A stretch of DNA of 18,443 nucleotides from Alistipes sp. (GTDB lineage: Bacteria > Bacteroidota > Bacteroidia > Bacteroidales > Rikenellaceae): NCBI GenBank assembly GCA_029051915.1, contig JAIDKM010000353.1, positions 1 to 18,443 on the forward strand. The letters are read 5' to 3'. This document shows, one piece after another, positions 6,560 to 14,520 of the stretch (position 1 is the stretch's first letter; the number at the start of each line of letters is the position of its first letter). Under the pieces are notes generated by a model. The model was not told the DNA's origin. It ran no database searches and saw nothing but the letters and a program-made list of their open reading frames with translations. The position numbers and the translations under genes are program-made.

Positions 6560-8512
6560 TTACTCTCTTTTCAGTTTGTTGGCTTCCATTTCGGCTTTTA
6601 CCTGCTCGGTGATACGTTCGCAGAACGCCTCCATCGGCATCTGGCCTTGGTCGCCTTCGCCTTGCGCTCGTACGGATACCAAGCCTTCGGCGGCTTCTTT
6701 TTCGCCTACGATCAGCAGGTAGGGTATGCGCTTGAGTTCGTTGTCGCGGATCTTGCGGCCGATCTTCTCGTTGCGGTCGTCGATCTGGGCACGGATGTCG
6801 TTCGCGTTCAGGTAGTCGACTACTTTCTGCGCATAGTCGTTGAACTTCTCCGAGATCGGCAGTACCACTACCTGGTCGGGCGAGAGCCACAGCGGGAACT
6901 TGCCGCCCGTGTGTTCCAGCAACACGGCTACGAAGCGTTCCATCGAGCCGAACGGCGCCCGGTGAATCATGATCGGGCGGTGTTGTTTGTCGTCGGCTCC
7001 TTTGTACGTCAGGTCGAAACGTTCCGGGAGGTTGTAGTCTACCTGAATCGTTCCCAGCTGCCACTTGCGGCCGATGGCATCTTTGACCATGAAGTCCAGC
7101 TTCGGGCCATAGAACGCCGCTTCGCCGTATTCCACCACCGTGTTGAGGCCTTTTTCTTTCGTCGCCTGCATGATCGCCGATTCGGCTTTTTCCCAGTTTT
7201 CGTCCGAGCCGATGTACTTCTCTTTGTTGTTGGGATCGCGCAGCGAAATCTGTGCCGTATAGTTGTCGAACTTGAGTGTCCGGAAGATGTAGAGTACGAT
7301 GTCGATCACTCGTTCGAATTCTTCCAGCAGTTGATCCGGGCGTACGAAGAGGTGGGCGTCGTCCTGCGTGAATCCGCGTACGCGCGTCAGTCCGTGCAGC
7401 TCGCCCGATTGTTCATAGCGGTAAACCGTGCCGAATTCCGCCAGCCGCACGGGCAGTTCCTTGTACGAGCGGGGTTTCGAGCGGTATATCTCGCAGTGAT
7501 GGGGGCAGTTCATCGGCTTGAGCAGATACTCTTCGCCTTCGATCGGGGTGTGGATCGGTTGGAAGGAGTCTTTGCCGTATTTGGCGTAGTGGCCCGAGGT
7601 TACATAGAGGTCTTTGTTGCCGATGTGCGGGGTGATGACTTGTTGATAGCCGTATTCCTTTTGTACTCCGCGCAGGAATTGTTCCAGGCGGTCGCGCAGG
7701 GCGGCACCTTTGGGCAGCCACAGGGGCAGGCCTTGTCCCACTCGTTGCGAGAACGTGAAAAGTTCCAGATCCTTGCCCAGCTTGCGGTGGTCTCGTTTCT
7801 TGGCTTCTTCCAGCATCGCAAGGTATTCGTCCAGCATCGATTTCTTGGGGAACGCAATGCCGTAGATGCGGGTCAGCATCTTGTTCTTTTCGTTGCCGCG
7901 CCAGTAGGCTCCGGCCACCGAGGTCAGCTTGATCGCCTTGATGTAGCCCGTGTTGGGGATGTGGGGCCCGCGGCAGAGATCCGTGAAGGCTCCGTTGGTG
8001 TAGAACGAGATCGTGCCGTCTTCCAGATCCGAGATCAGTTCTACTTTGTATTGGTCTCCTTTCTCCGTGAAGGTCTTCAGCGCTTCGGCTTTGGGTACTT
8101 CGCGGCGGATGAGTTCTTCTTTGTTGCGGGCGAGTTCCTGCATCTTCTGTTCGATCTTTTCCAGATCGGCTTCGGTGATGGGTGCCGGGCTGTCCACATC
8201 ATAGTAGAATCCGTTTTCGATGGCCGGGCCTATGCCGAACTTGATTCCCGGGTAGAGGGCTTCGAGGGCTTCGGCCAGCAGGTGCGACGACGTGTGCCAG
8301 AATGCGTGCTTGCCTTCGGGGTCGTCCCATTTGTAGAATTTGACCGAGGCATCTTCCTCGATCGGGCGCATCATGTCGACGGTTGCGCCGTTTACCGAAG
8401 CCGCTAAAGAGTCGGCAGCTAAACGAGGGCTGATGCTCTCCGCGATCCGGTAGGCTGTCGTTCCCTGTTCGAACTCGCGTTGGGAGCCGTCGGGAAATGT
8501 GATTTTGATCAT
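6560..8512 (-). CDS. thrS: Threonyl-tRNA synthetase
   Basis: ThrS charges tRNA-Thr with threonine and edits misacylated Ser-tRNA-Thr. The 650-residue protein has an N-terminal TGS domain (about 1-62), the editing domain with HTSSH (73-77) and LCRGPH (C180, H184), then the class II catalytic core: MNCPHHC (334-340), [13 protein letters not shown] (377-389) and [12 protein letters not shown] (516-527). The zinc ligands correspond to C336, H387 and H517. The C-terminal part is the anticodon-binding domain. Length is standard. The frame is open to 8554, but [10 protein letters not shown] at 8512 is the conserved start. A TAACTTTG box at 8595-8602 could drive it, followed by an approximately 80-base leader; I see no T-box-like structure or tRNA mimic beyond a short inverted ACGGA/TCCGT. 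Confidence 0.97.
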   Translation of the reverse strand: MIKITFPDGSQREFEQGTTAYRIAESISPRLAADSLAASVNGATVDMMRPIEEDASVKFYKWDDPEGKHAFWHTSSHLLAEALEALYPGIKFGIGPAIENGFYYDVDSPAPITEADLEKIEQKMQELARNKEELIRREVPKAEALKTFTEKGDQYKVELISDLEDGTISFYTNGAFTDLCRGPHIPNTGYIKAIKLTSVAGAYWRGNEKNKMLTRIYGIAFPKKSMLDEYLAMLEEAKKRDHRKLGKDLELFTFSQRVGQGLPLWLPKGAALRDRLEQFLRGVQKEYGYQQVITPHIGNKDLYVTSGHYAKYGKDSFQPIHTPIEGEEYLLKPMNCPHHCEIYRSKPRSYKELPVRLAEFGTVYRYEQSGELHGLTRVRGFTQDDAHLFVRPDQLLEEFERVIDIVLYIFRTLKFDNYTAQISLRDPNNKEKYIGSDENWEKAESAIMQATKEKGLNTVVEYGEAAFYGPKLDFMVKDAIGRKWQLGTIQVDYNLPERFDLTYKGADDKQHRPIMIHRAPFGSMERFVAVLLEHTGGKFPLWLSPDQVVVLPISEKFNDYAQKVVDYLNANDIRAQIDDRNEKIGRKIRDNELKRIPYLLIVGEKEAAEGLVSVRAQGEGDQGQMPMEAFCERITEQVKAEMEANKLKRE

Positions 8513-8594
8513 TGTGTTTGTAAGATTGGTTTTCGGGGCCTCGGGCGCTTCCACAATTACGAGACGGAATACGTCGTCGGTCGTCCGTACGTTG

Positions 8595-8602
8595 CAAAGT
8601 TA
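8595..8602 (-). promoter_or_regulatory. -7 promoter box for thrS-infC
   Basis: TAACTTTG on the complement matches the Bacteroidetes -7 consensus TAnnTTTG exactly. No TTTG is found at the expected -33 spacing (CAAC is there), so only half of the promoter is supported. The position, in the 130-bp gap between pdxA and thrS, is right for a thrS promoter. Confidence 0.55.
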
Positions 8603-8642
8603 CGATATTTCTCTTTACTTCGTTGCTTTTCAGTCAGAAATT

Positions 8643-9758
8643 CTACTCTTCTTTCTCCGGCCGGGGGCGTTCTCTCTGCGGATTGTCGCGCGTCTCCCGG
8701 TTGTTGCGTTCCCGCTCGCGTTCCCGTTCGGCCCGGGGCAGGGGATCGGATGTCCACCGGGCCCAGGCGCGGCGTTTTTCCACAAGGTCCGTCGCCATGT
8801 AGATCGCGTTGCGCATCGACTGGGCGTCTGCTTTGCCTTGGCCCGCTATGTCGAAGGCCGTGCCGTGGTCGGGCGAGGTGCGTACGGCCGCGAGTCCCGC
8901 CGTGAAGTTCACTCCGTCGGGCGAAAGGCTCTTGAACGGCGCCAGCCCTTGGTCGTGGTACATCGCCAGGATGCCGTCGTAGCGCGTGTATCCGTCGCCG
9001 GCAAAAAGTCCGTCGGCTGCGAAGGGCCCGAATGCCAGGATGCCTTTTTCGTAGGCTTCCGCGATCGCCGGGCGGATGATCTCTTCTTCTTCGGTGCCCA
9101 GAAGTCCTCCGTCGCCCGCATGGGGATTGAGTGCCATCACGGCTATGCGGGGTTCTACGATTCCGAAGTCGGCGATCAGCGTGCGGCGCATCGTCTCCAG
9201 ATTCTTCACGATCTTCTCTTTCGTGATGTTGCGGCTGATTGCCGATACGGGGATGTGTTTCGTTACCAGGCCGATGCGCAGGATGTCGCTGCACATGATC
9301 ATCAGCGGTTCTCCTTCCAGTTCGGCTCCAAGATACTCCGTGTGGCCCGTGTAGCGGAAATCGTCGCTTTGTACCGTCTCTTTGTCGAACGGCGCCGTTA
9401 CCAGCGCGTCGAGGTGCCCTTCTTTCAGTTCGGCCACGGCCCGGCGCAGGGCTTCCACCGCTGCACGGCCCGCTTCGGGCGTCGCTTTTCCCGGGGTTAT
9501 CTGTTCCGTTTCGCCGCAGGCTACAAGGTTGACTTTTCCCCGGCGCGCTTCGTGCGCCGATACGATCGGATTGAATTGCGTCTCTTCCGCGTCGGCGATC
9601 GTCTTGCGGTAGTAGTCGGCCGCTTTGGGCGAGCCGTAGATTATCGGGGTGCAGAGTTCGGTCATGCGGGCGTCGGCGAGCGCCTTCAGAATGATTTCCC
9701 AGCCGATGCCGTTCGGATCGCCTTGGGCGATGCCTATTTTGAGTCTGTGTTCGGACAT
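8643..9758 (-). CDS. pdxA: 4-hydroxythreonine-4-phosphate dehydrogenase
   Basis: PdxA oxidises 4-phosphohydroxy-L-threonine on the way to pyridoxal 5'-phosphate. Motifs are complete: GDPNGIGWEIILKAL (13-27), VTAPFDKETVQ with FRYTGHTEYL (120-143), HAGDGG (213-218), YHDQGLAPFKSL (267-278) and RTSPDHGTAFDIAG (293-306). The divalent-metal histidines correspond to H168, H213 and H268. At 371 residues it is about 40 longer than the E. coli enzyme; the excess is an Arg/Glu-rich low-complexity tail from about residue 335 (PRAERERERERNN and onward). The ATG at 9758 is the first before the conserved N-terminus. A -7 box lies at 9815-9822. The gene is separated by 212 bp from the methyltransferase upstream. 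Confidence 0.95.
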   Translation of the reverse strand: MSEHRLKIGIAQGDPNGIGWEIILKALADARMTELCTPIIYGSPKAADYYRKTIADAEETQFNPIVSAHEARRGKVNLVACGETEQITPGKATPEAGRAAVEALRRAVAELKEGHLDALVTAPFDKETVQSDDFRYTGHTEYLGAELEGEPLMIMCSDILRIGLVTKHIPVSAISRNITKEKIVKNLETMRRTLIADFGIVEPRIAVMALNPHAGDGGLLGTEEEEIIRPAIAEAYEKGILAFGPFAADGLFAGDGYTRYDGILAMYHDQGLAPFKSLSPDGVNFTAGLAAVRTSPDHGTAFDIAGQGKADAQSMRNAIYMATDLVEKRRAWARWTSDPLPRAERERERERNNRETRDNPQRERPRPEKEE

Positions 9759-9970
9759 ATCTGTGTTTTCGGTCGGCAGAGAATCTTTCTGCCCTTGCTT
9801 TCTGTTCTAAATTACAAAGATAGATAAAAAACACAAAACGAATCGCTTTCGTTGCGAAAAGTTTGCCGGGCCCGATTTTTTTGTCGAAGAATTTGCGGGG
9901 CGATTTCTTGGACTTGTCGCCGGCGGCCCGGTCGTACGATCTCTCTTCTTTCTGCCTCTGCCGCTCCTCG
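9759..9970. other. Gap between methyltransferase gene and pdxA
   Basis: This 212-bp gap holds the TATCTTTG box at 9815-9822 in an AT-rich patch (about 9803-9842). The rest, just after the methyltransferase stop, is GC-richer and purine-rich on the complement. It contains an uninterrupted, lysine-rich frame without a start codon (9843-9975). No convincing terminator is seen. Confidence 0.4.
9815..9822 (-). promoter_or_regulatory. -7 promoter box for pdxA
   Basis: TATCTTTG on the complement matches TAnnTTTG exactly and lies 57 bases upstream of the pdxA ATG in an AT-rich patch. No TTTG occurs at 19-base spacing; TTTTGTG occurs only 11 bases upstream, too close. The -7 element is supported, the full promoter is tentative. 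Confidence 0.55.
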
Positions 9971-10717
9971 TTACTTCATGTTCGCCCGTCGTCGGAATTC
10001 CGCACAGACGATGCCCGTCGCCATCGCTACGTTGAGCGACTCCGTGGTGCGGCGGTCGGCCGGGTAGGGCGGGATCAGCAGTTTGCGCGTTACTTCGCGG
10101 GCCGTCTCCGGACGTACGCCGCGTCCTTCGTTGCCCATCACCACGATGCCGGCTTGCGTCAGCGGCGTTTCGTACAGGTCGTCTCCTTCCAGAAAGGTGC
10201 CGTAGATCGGTATGCCTCGGCCGGACGCTTCGCGGAGCAGGTGCGGCAGGTCGGTGTAGTGTACCCGCACGCGCAGGATCGCTCCCATCGTCGCTTGCAC
10301 CACTTTGGGATTGAAGCAGTCGGCCGTTCCTTCGGAGCATACCACATCGCGGATGCCGAACCAGTCGGCCAGCCGGACGATCGTGCCCAGGTTCCCCGGG
10401 TTCTGCACTTCGTCCAGGGCCAGTACCAGTTCTTCGGACGCACGCACCGTGCTCAGGTCATGATGGGGTATCTCCACCAGCGCCAGCGAGTTGCTCGCCG
10501 TCTTGAGCTGCGAGAGCCGTTCCATGTCTCGCGGCGTTACGGTCTCCGTTTCGGGCCCGTCGAAGACTCCTTCCAGCGCATAGATCTTGCGGACGCGCAG
10601 CGACGACGAGCGGATTTCGCCTATGAGTTTTTCGCCTTCGGCTACGAAAAGCCCGTGTTCCGTGCGGCCTCGTTTGTCGGCCAGCGCACGGACAAGTTGT
10701 ATTTCGGCTTTGGTCAT
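9971..10717 (-). CDS. TrmH/SpoU family RNA 2'-O-methyltransferase
   Basis: SPOUT-fold enzymes of this family transfer a methyl group from S-adenosylmethionine to the 2'-OH of a ribose in rRNA or tRNA, using a knotted C-terminal domain. The 248-residue protein has an N-terminal substrate-binding domain with FVAEGEKLI (24-32) and the three SpoU motifs: LDEVQNPGNLGTIVRLADWF (101-120), IVVMGNEGRGVRP (191-203) and LLIPPYPADRRTTESLNVAMATG (213-235), the last two lining the cofactor site. It resembles rRNA methyltransferases of the RlmB/TsnR type; the target nucleotide cannot be assigned. Its ATG overlaps the rnz stop codon (ATGA), indicating coupled translation. Confidence 0.9.
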   Translation of the reverse strand: MTKAEIQLVRALADKRGRTEHGLFVAEGEKLIGEIRSSSLRVRKIYALEGVFDGPETETVTPRDMERLSQLKTASNSLALVEIPHHDLSTVRASEELVLALDEVQNPGNLGTIVRLADWFGIRDVVCSEGTADCFNPKVVQATMGAILRVRVHYTDLPHLLREASGRGIPIYGTFLEGDDLYETPLTQAGIVVMGNEGRGVRPETAREVTRKLLIPPYPADRRTTESLNVAMATGIVCAEFRRRANMK

Positions 10718-11637
10718 CTTCGTTTTTCTATCGTAAAGGTTCGCCCTTCGGTCGCCGCATAGGTTTCCGGGAATAGCCGGCGGGCTTCGGCCACCAGTTC
10801 TTCTTCATCTTTGTAGCGCGACGAGTAGTGGCCGATCACCAGCCGCCCGGCTCCCGCCTTGAGGGCAGCCCGGGCCGCATCTTCGGTCGTCGAGTGGCCT
10901 CGCTGCGCCGCCGTCTTCTTCTCGGCCGCAGCGTAGGTCGCTTCATGGTAGAGCAGGTCGACGCCCGCCGCCAGCCCGGCCGCTTTGGGCGAGCGGGCCG
11001 TGTCCGACAGGTAGGCGTAGGCCCGGGGGCGGTAGGGCTCGTAGGTCAGTTCCGCGTTGGGTATTACTTCGCCCGTGTCGAGTTCTACTTCTTCGCCTCG
11101 TTTCGCCGCCGCAATCTGGGCGATCGACAAGTCGTATTTCGCAATCTTGAATTTGTCTACGTTCAGCGGCGGTTTCTTTTCTCGGAACAGAAATCCCGAC
11201 GTCGGTATCCGATGCCGCAGCGGTATGCTCCAGATTTCCAGCGTCCGGTTTTCCAGCAGCAGTTCGTGTTTCGTCGTGCGGATCTCGTGCCACTCCGGTT
11301 CGTAGGGCAGGTCGCGGTCGAAGTAGCGCAGGTGCGCTTCCAGAATCTCTCCGAACGGTGCCGGCGCATAAATCGGCAGGGGTGTCCGGCGGCCGTAGAG
11401 TCCCAGCGTCGAGAGCAGCGGAAAAAGCCCGTATACATGGTCTCCGTGCAGATGCGAGATGAATACGGCCCGCAGTTTCAGCGGATTGATGCCCGTGCGG
11501 ATCATCTGTTGTTGCACACCTTCGCCCGCGTCTACCAGATAGTATTGTTCATGAACATTCACCGCCTGCGCCGACGGATGGCGGGTGGCGGTCGGCTTGG
11601 CCGAGGCGGAACCCAGTATCGTTACCGAGAAGCTCAC
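10714..11637 (-). CDS. rnz: Ribonuclease Z
   Basis: RNase Z is a zinc-dependent metallo-beta-lactamase-fold endonuclease that removes the 3' trailer from tRNA precursors. The 307-residue protein has the metal motif HLHGDH at residues 62-67, then SDTAR, YHEATY, the RNase Z-specific GHSTTEDAA and IGHYSSRY. Length and motif order fit the short (RNase ZS) form. The start is GTG at 11637, giving MSFSVTILGSASAKP, which matches the family; no in-frame ATG lies between the trxB stop and this codon. It follows trxB by 10 bases and overlaps the RNA methyltransferase gene by ATGA, so trxB-rnz-methyltransferase probably form one transcript. Confidence 0.95.
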   Translation of the reverse strand: MSFSVTILGSASAKPTATRHPSAQAVNVHEQYYLVDAGEGVQQQMIRTGINPLKLRAVFISHLHGDHVYGLFPLLSTLGLYGRRTPLPIYAPAPFGEILEAHLRYFDRDLPYEPEWHEIRTTKHELLLENRTLEIWSIPLRHRIPTSGFLFREKKPPLNVDKFKIAKYDLSIAQIAAAKRGEEVELDTGEVIPNAELTYEPYRPRAYAYLSDTARSPKAAGLAAGVDLLYHEATYAAAEKKTAAQRGHSTTEDAARAALKAGAGRLVIGHYSSRYKDEEELVAEARRLFPETYAATEGRTFTIEKRR

Positions 11638-11647
11638 CGCGGCGTCC

Positions 11648-12568
11648 TTATCTCAGCAGGAAACGTTCGCAGTCCAGCGCCGCCACGCAGCCCGATCCGG
11701 CCGCCGTGATCGCTTGCCGGTAGTGGGGATCTTTCACGTCGCCCGCCGCGAATACTCCTTCCACCGAGGTCTTCGAGCTTGCGCCCTCTACCTTGATGTA
11801 GCCTTCGGCGTCCAGCGCCAGTTGGTCGGCGAAAAGTTCCGTGTTGGGATGGTGGCCGATCGCCAGGAAGAATCCCGCGATGTCGATCTTCGTCTCCGAG
11901 CCGTCGTTCTTGCGCAGCAGGGCGCCCGTTACGCCCGTCTCGTCGCCCAGTACTTCGGCCGTGTTGTGTTCGAAGAGCACTTCGATGTTGGGGGTCTTGA
12001 ATACCCGTTCCTGCATCGCTTTCGAAGCCCGCAAGTGGGGTTTGCGGACAATCATGTATACTTTGTTGCAGAGCGACGCCAGGTAGGTCGCTTCTTCGCA
12101 GGCGGTGTCTCCGCCGCCCACCACCGCCACGTCTTTTTTGCGGTAGAAGAAACCGTCGCACGTCGCACAGGCGCTCACGCCTTGTCCGCGGTATTTGGCC
12201 TCGGAGGGGAGCCCCAGGTACTTCGCCGTCGCGCCCGTCGCTATGATCAGGCTCTCGGCCTTGATCTCTTTCGTGCCGTCGACGATCACGTGGAACGGCC
12301 GCGACGAAAGGTCGACGTTCGTGATGACGCCCGTGCGGATGTCGGCTCCGAAGCGTTGGGCTTGTTTGCGCAGGTCGGCCATCAGTTGGTTGCCGTCCAC
12401 TCCTTCCGGGTATCCCGGAAAGTTTTCCACTTCGGTGGTCGTCGTCAGCTGGCCGCCCGGTTCGATTCCTTCGTAGAGCACCGGCCCCAGGTTGGCCCGC
12501 GACGTGTAGATGGCAGCCGTGTAGCCCGCCGGGCCGCTGCCGATAATCAGTACCTTTACTTCTTCCAT
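11648..12568 (-). CDS. trxB: Thioredoxin reductase
   Basis: TrxB passes electrons from NADPH through FAD to thioredoxin in the cytosol. The 306-residue protein has the FAD-binding GSGPAGYTAA (10-19), the redox-active CATC pair (C134, C137) within ACATCDGFFY, the NADPH-binding GGGDTACEEA (151-160) and the C-terminal FAD motif FAAGDVKD. Length is typical of low-molecular-weight bacterial TrxB. The ATG at 12568 directly precedes the conserved KVLIIGSGPAG. It follows the DUF4954 gene after 78 bp; no promoter box is seen there, so read-through from DUF4954 is possible. Confidence 0.97.
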   Translation of the reverse strand: MEEVKVLIIGSGPAGYTAAIYTSRANLGPVLYEGIEPGGQLTTTTEVENFPGYPEGVDGNQLMADLRKQAQRFGADIRTGVITNVDLSSRPFHVIVDGTKEIKAESLIIATGATAKYLGLPSEAKYRGQGVSACATCDGFFYRKKDVAVVGGGDTACEEATYLASLCNKVYMIVRKPHLRASKAMQERVFKTPNIEVLFEHNTAEVLGDETGVTGALLRKNDGSETKIDIAGFFLAIGHHPNTELFADQLALDAEGYIKVEGASSKTSVEGVFAAGDVKDPHYRQAITAAGSGCVAALDCERFLLR

Positions 12569-12646
12569 ATTCGTTTTTTTATTCGTTCGTTTTCAGTCGA
12601 CGGGCTCCGACTTCCGGATCGGAAAATTGCGGTTCGGCTTGACGTT

Positions 12647-14407
12647 TCATTCCGATAGGCGGTTACCTGCCATTTTCGTTCCGAATCCTCTCACGGCACG
12701 GTAGTCGGCTTGTTTTTCCGCTTCGTCGTCGCTGTCCGCTCCGTAGCTCACGGCCATTTCGGGCGAGCAGTCGCGGTCGCGGTCGGCGTCGGTCGTGCGG
12801 CGCATCGCCGCGTGGGCGTTGCGGCCCGCTTCGATCGCTGAGGCGATCTCTTCGGACGTGGGTGCGTGCCCCAGCAGCGAAGCATAGAGTCGTTCCGCCC
12901 AGCTGCGAGCGTATTCCGCATAGTGGAGATGAAATATCCGGAACCGGTTGTCCGTTTCGGCCAGATCTTTCAAGCGGCCGGCTTCGATGTCGGCCACGAT
13001 CGCATCCGTTTCTCGTTTGGTTATGTATTGGCCCGCAACGTCTATCCAGCGTCCTGCGCCGTCATAGCGGGGATCCGGGGTTCCTCCTTCCAGCATGGCG
13101 CCCAGCGCGGCCACGATCGCCTTGTCGTAGAGCTTCACCCCGCGTTGCAGGGCCGTCTTGGCGATGACGGCTTTGTTGTAGACGTACTGCGAGGCTTCGG
13201 GAGCTTGTTCTTCGAGCAGATGGAGCGCATCCACGGCCCGGAGCATGTCGCCCGTTACGCAAGGGTTGTATTCCGCATAGTCGATCACGTCGCGGTTCAC
13301 CGTGCGGCCGTCGCGTTCGGGCCACTTGCCTATGTCGCGCACCGTGCCGTAGTTGGTCAGGTTGGCGCCCGGCATCAGGTGCGTCCGGCCCTCCTTCTCG
13401 ATCAGATAGGAATAGGGGAAGATCGCCGTGTCATGGTGAGCCGAGTGGTGCCCTTTCACCATCGTGAAGGCTCCTTCGACGGCCGGCGACATCACATAGG
13501 CGCCGCTGGCGAACTTGCAGCCGCGACGGTGTACCGCCTGGTGTACGGCGCCGCATTTGAATAGGTGGTTGCTCTGGTTCGAGCCGCTTCCGGCGTTGAA
13601 GAACGAGAACATGCCCGCAATAAGCAGCGACGACTTGTGATGCGAGACGGTGCAGGGGCCGGCGAAGATCGCTGCCGCTTCGCCGTTTTCGCAGTGCGAG
13701 TTGGCAAAGAAGAGCGATTCCGAGGCCGTGAATCCTTTGTCCAAGCGGCAGTTTTCGCCTGCAAAGCAGCGTTCGAGGGTCGTGCCGTTGTCTATGCGGC
13801 AGTTTTCCGCCGCTATGAAGTCGTAGGCCTTGACATCCGCTCCGATGCGGGATCCGTCGCACAGGGTTCCGTTTTCCAGCATCGTCGCTCCCTCGATCTG
13901 CACCTCGTCGCCCAGGCGTACCTCTCGGATCAGACGGGCTCCCACGATGCGGCAGTTGCGGCCTGTCTCGCCCATCTCCGATGCGCGGCTCTCGGCATAG
14001 GCGTCGACCATCTCTTCCAGGGCTTCGATCAGTCGCGGACGATGGCGGTAGACAGCCATCAGGTAGGCTGCCTGCGCCGACAGCCGGTCGCAGATTTTCA
14101 CCGTGCGACCGCCGCATTCGTTCATCGTGGCCACCGCCGCTCCGTTGCCGAACGTGCTCCGGCGGCGGCATTCCAATATCGTCGTGCTCTCGACCAGCGT
14201 TCCTGCGCCCAGGCGGTAGTTGCGGACGCGCGAGCGGTAGACGCGGGCTCCGCTGGCGATCTCCACGTTTCCTTCCAGGCGGCATTGTTGCAGTTGCGAG
14301 GGGTCGAAATCTTCGCTCACAAGTATCTGCGACCATGCTTCGGCCGAGGCGCCGAGTGCTTCCGCGGCGGCTATCTCGGCTGCGGTCATCTTTCTGAGGT
14401 GGGACAT
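12647..14407 (-). CDS. DUF4954 left-handed beta-helix protein
   Basis: The 586-residue product belongs to a family found mainly in Bacteroidetes and annotated only as DUF4954; its function is not known to me. Residues about 45-260 consist of imperfect hexapeptide-like turns (for example LGAGTLVES, IGADVKAYDFIAAENCRIDNG, CRLDKGFTASE), as in left-handed beta-helix acyl- and nucleotidyltransferases. Highly conserved-looking stretches follow: IFAGPCTVSHHKSSLLIAGM (247-266) and FNAGSGSNQSNHLFK (270-284), then KGHHSAHHDT. The histidine-rich and NAGSGSNQSNH segments may form an active site; this is inference. The C-terminal half is helical and ends in an acidic patch (DSDDEAE). Start at 14407 (MSHLRKMTAAEI) fits relatives; 14389 is an alternative. 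A TATATTTG box lies 23 bases upstream. Confidence 0.85.
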   Translation of the reverse strand: MSHLRKMTAAEIAAAEALGASAEAWSQILVSEDFDPSQLQQCRLEGNVEIASGARVYRSRVRNYRLGAGTLVESTTILECRRRSTFGNGAAVATMNECGGRTVKICDRLSAQAAYLMAVYRHRPRLIEALEEMVDAYAESRASEMGETGRNCRIVGARLIREVRLGDEVQIEGATMLENGTLCDGSRIGADVKAYDFIAAENCRIDNGTTLERCFAGENCRLDKGFTASESLFFANSHCENGEAAAIFAGPCTVSHHKSSLLIAGMFSFFNAGSGSNQSNHLFKCGAVHQAVHRRGCKFASGAYVMSPAVEGAFTMVKGHHSAHHDTAIFPYSYLIEKEGRTHLMPGANLTNYGTVRDIGKWPERDGRTVNRDVIDYAEYNPCVTGDMLRAVDALHLLEEQAPEASQYVYNKAVIAKTALQRGVKLYDKAIVAALGAMLEGGTPDPRYDGAGRWIDVAGQYITKRETDAIVADIEAGRLKDLAETDNRFRIFHLHYAEYARSWAERLYASLLGHAPTSEEIASAIEAGRNAHAAMRRTTDADRDRDCSPEMAVSYGADSDDEAEKQADYRAVRGFGTKMAGNRLSE

Positions 14408-14429
14408 TCGTGTATTTTTAAAGCAGTTG

Positions 14430-14460
14430 CAAATATAGCGATTCGCCACCAATAAAAAAA
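14430..14460 (-). promoter_or_regulatory. Promoter for DUF4954 gene
   Basis: On the complement TATATTTG (14430-14437) matches the -7 consensus, and TTTT (14457-14460) stands 19 bases upstream where TTTG is expected. That TTTT belongs to the U-tract of the terminator that closes the upstream slyD-like gene, so terminator and promoter share bases. Confidence 0.6.
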
Positions 14461-14487
14461 GATGAAAGGTTTTTCCTCTCATCTTTT
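14451..14487 (-). terminator. Rho-independent terminator of slyD-like gene
   Basis: On the complement a 13-bp stem (14475-14487 with 14457-14469, one G-U pair) closes a five-base A loop and is followed by a run of T (14451-14460, TTTTTTT then ATT). It lies about 30 bases downstream of the slyD stop. A smaller GC-rich hairpin precedes it at 14494-14510. Confidence 0.88.
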
Positions 14488-14493
14488 CTTTCG

Positions 14494-14510
14494 GGCGGAG
14501 AGAATCCGCC
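14494..14510 (-). other. GC-rich hairpin before the terminator
   Basis: GGCGGA (complement of 14505-14510) pairs with TCCGCC (complement of 14494-14499) around a five-base loop. It sits 10 bases after the slyD stop and just ahead of the main terminator; it has no T-run of its own and may stabilise the 3' end or aid termination. Confidence 0.5.
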
Positions 14511-14520
14511 GGACGTTTGC

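Noticed and set aside
5669..8407. A 912-codon open frame on the plus strand
   Set aside because: It lies opposite infC and thrS, both of which have complete conserved motifs. Its predicted protein is Phe/Val/Arg-rich without recognisable domains; it is an antisense shadow caused by GC-rich codon usage.
8513..8594. Possible T-box or structured leader for thrS
   Set aside because: The leader after the -7 box is only about 80 bases, with no T-box consensus and no antiterminator/terminator pair; T-boxes are not typical of this phylum.
9867..9882. CGGGCCCG followed by seven T, resembling a terminator on the plus strand
   Set aside because: The palindrome has no loop, and no plus-strand gene lies upstream of it; all local genes are on the minus strand.
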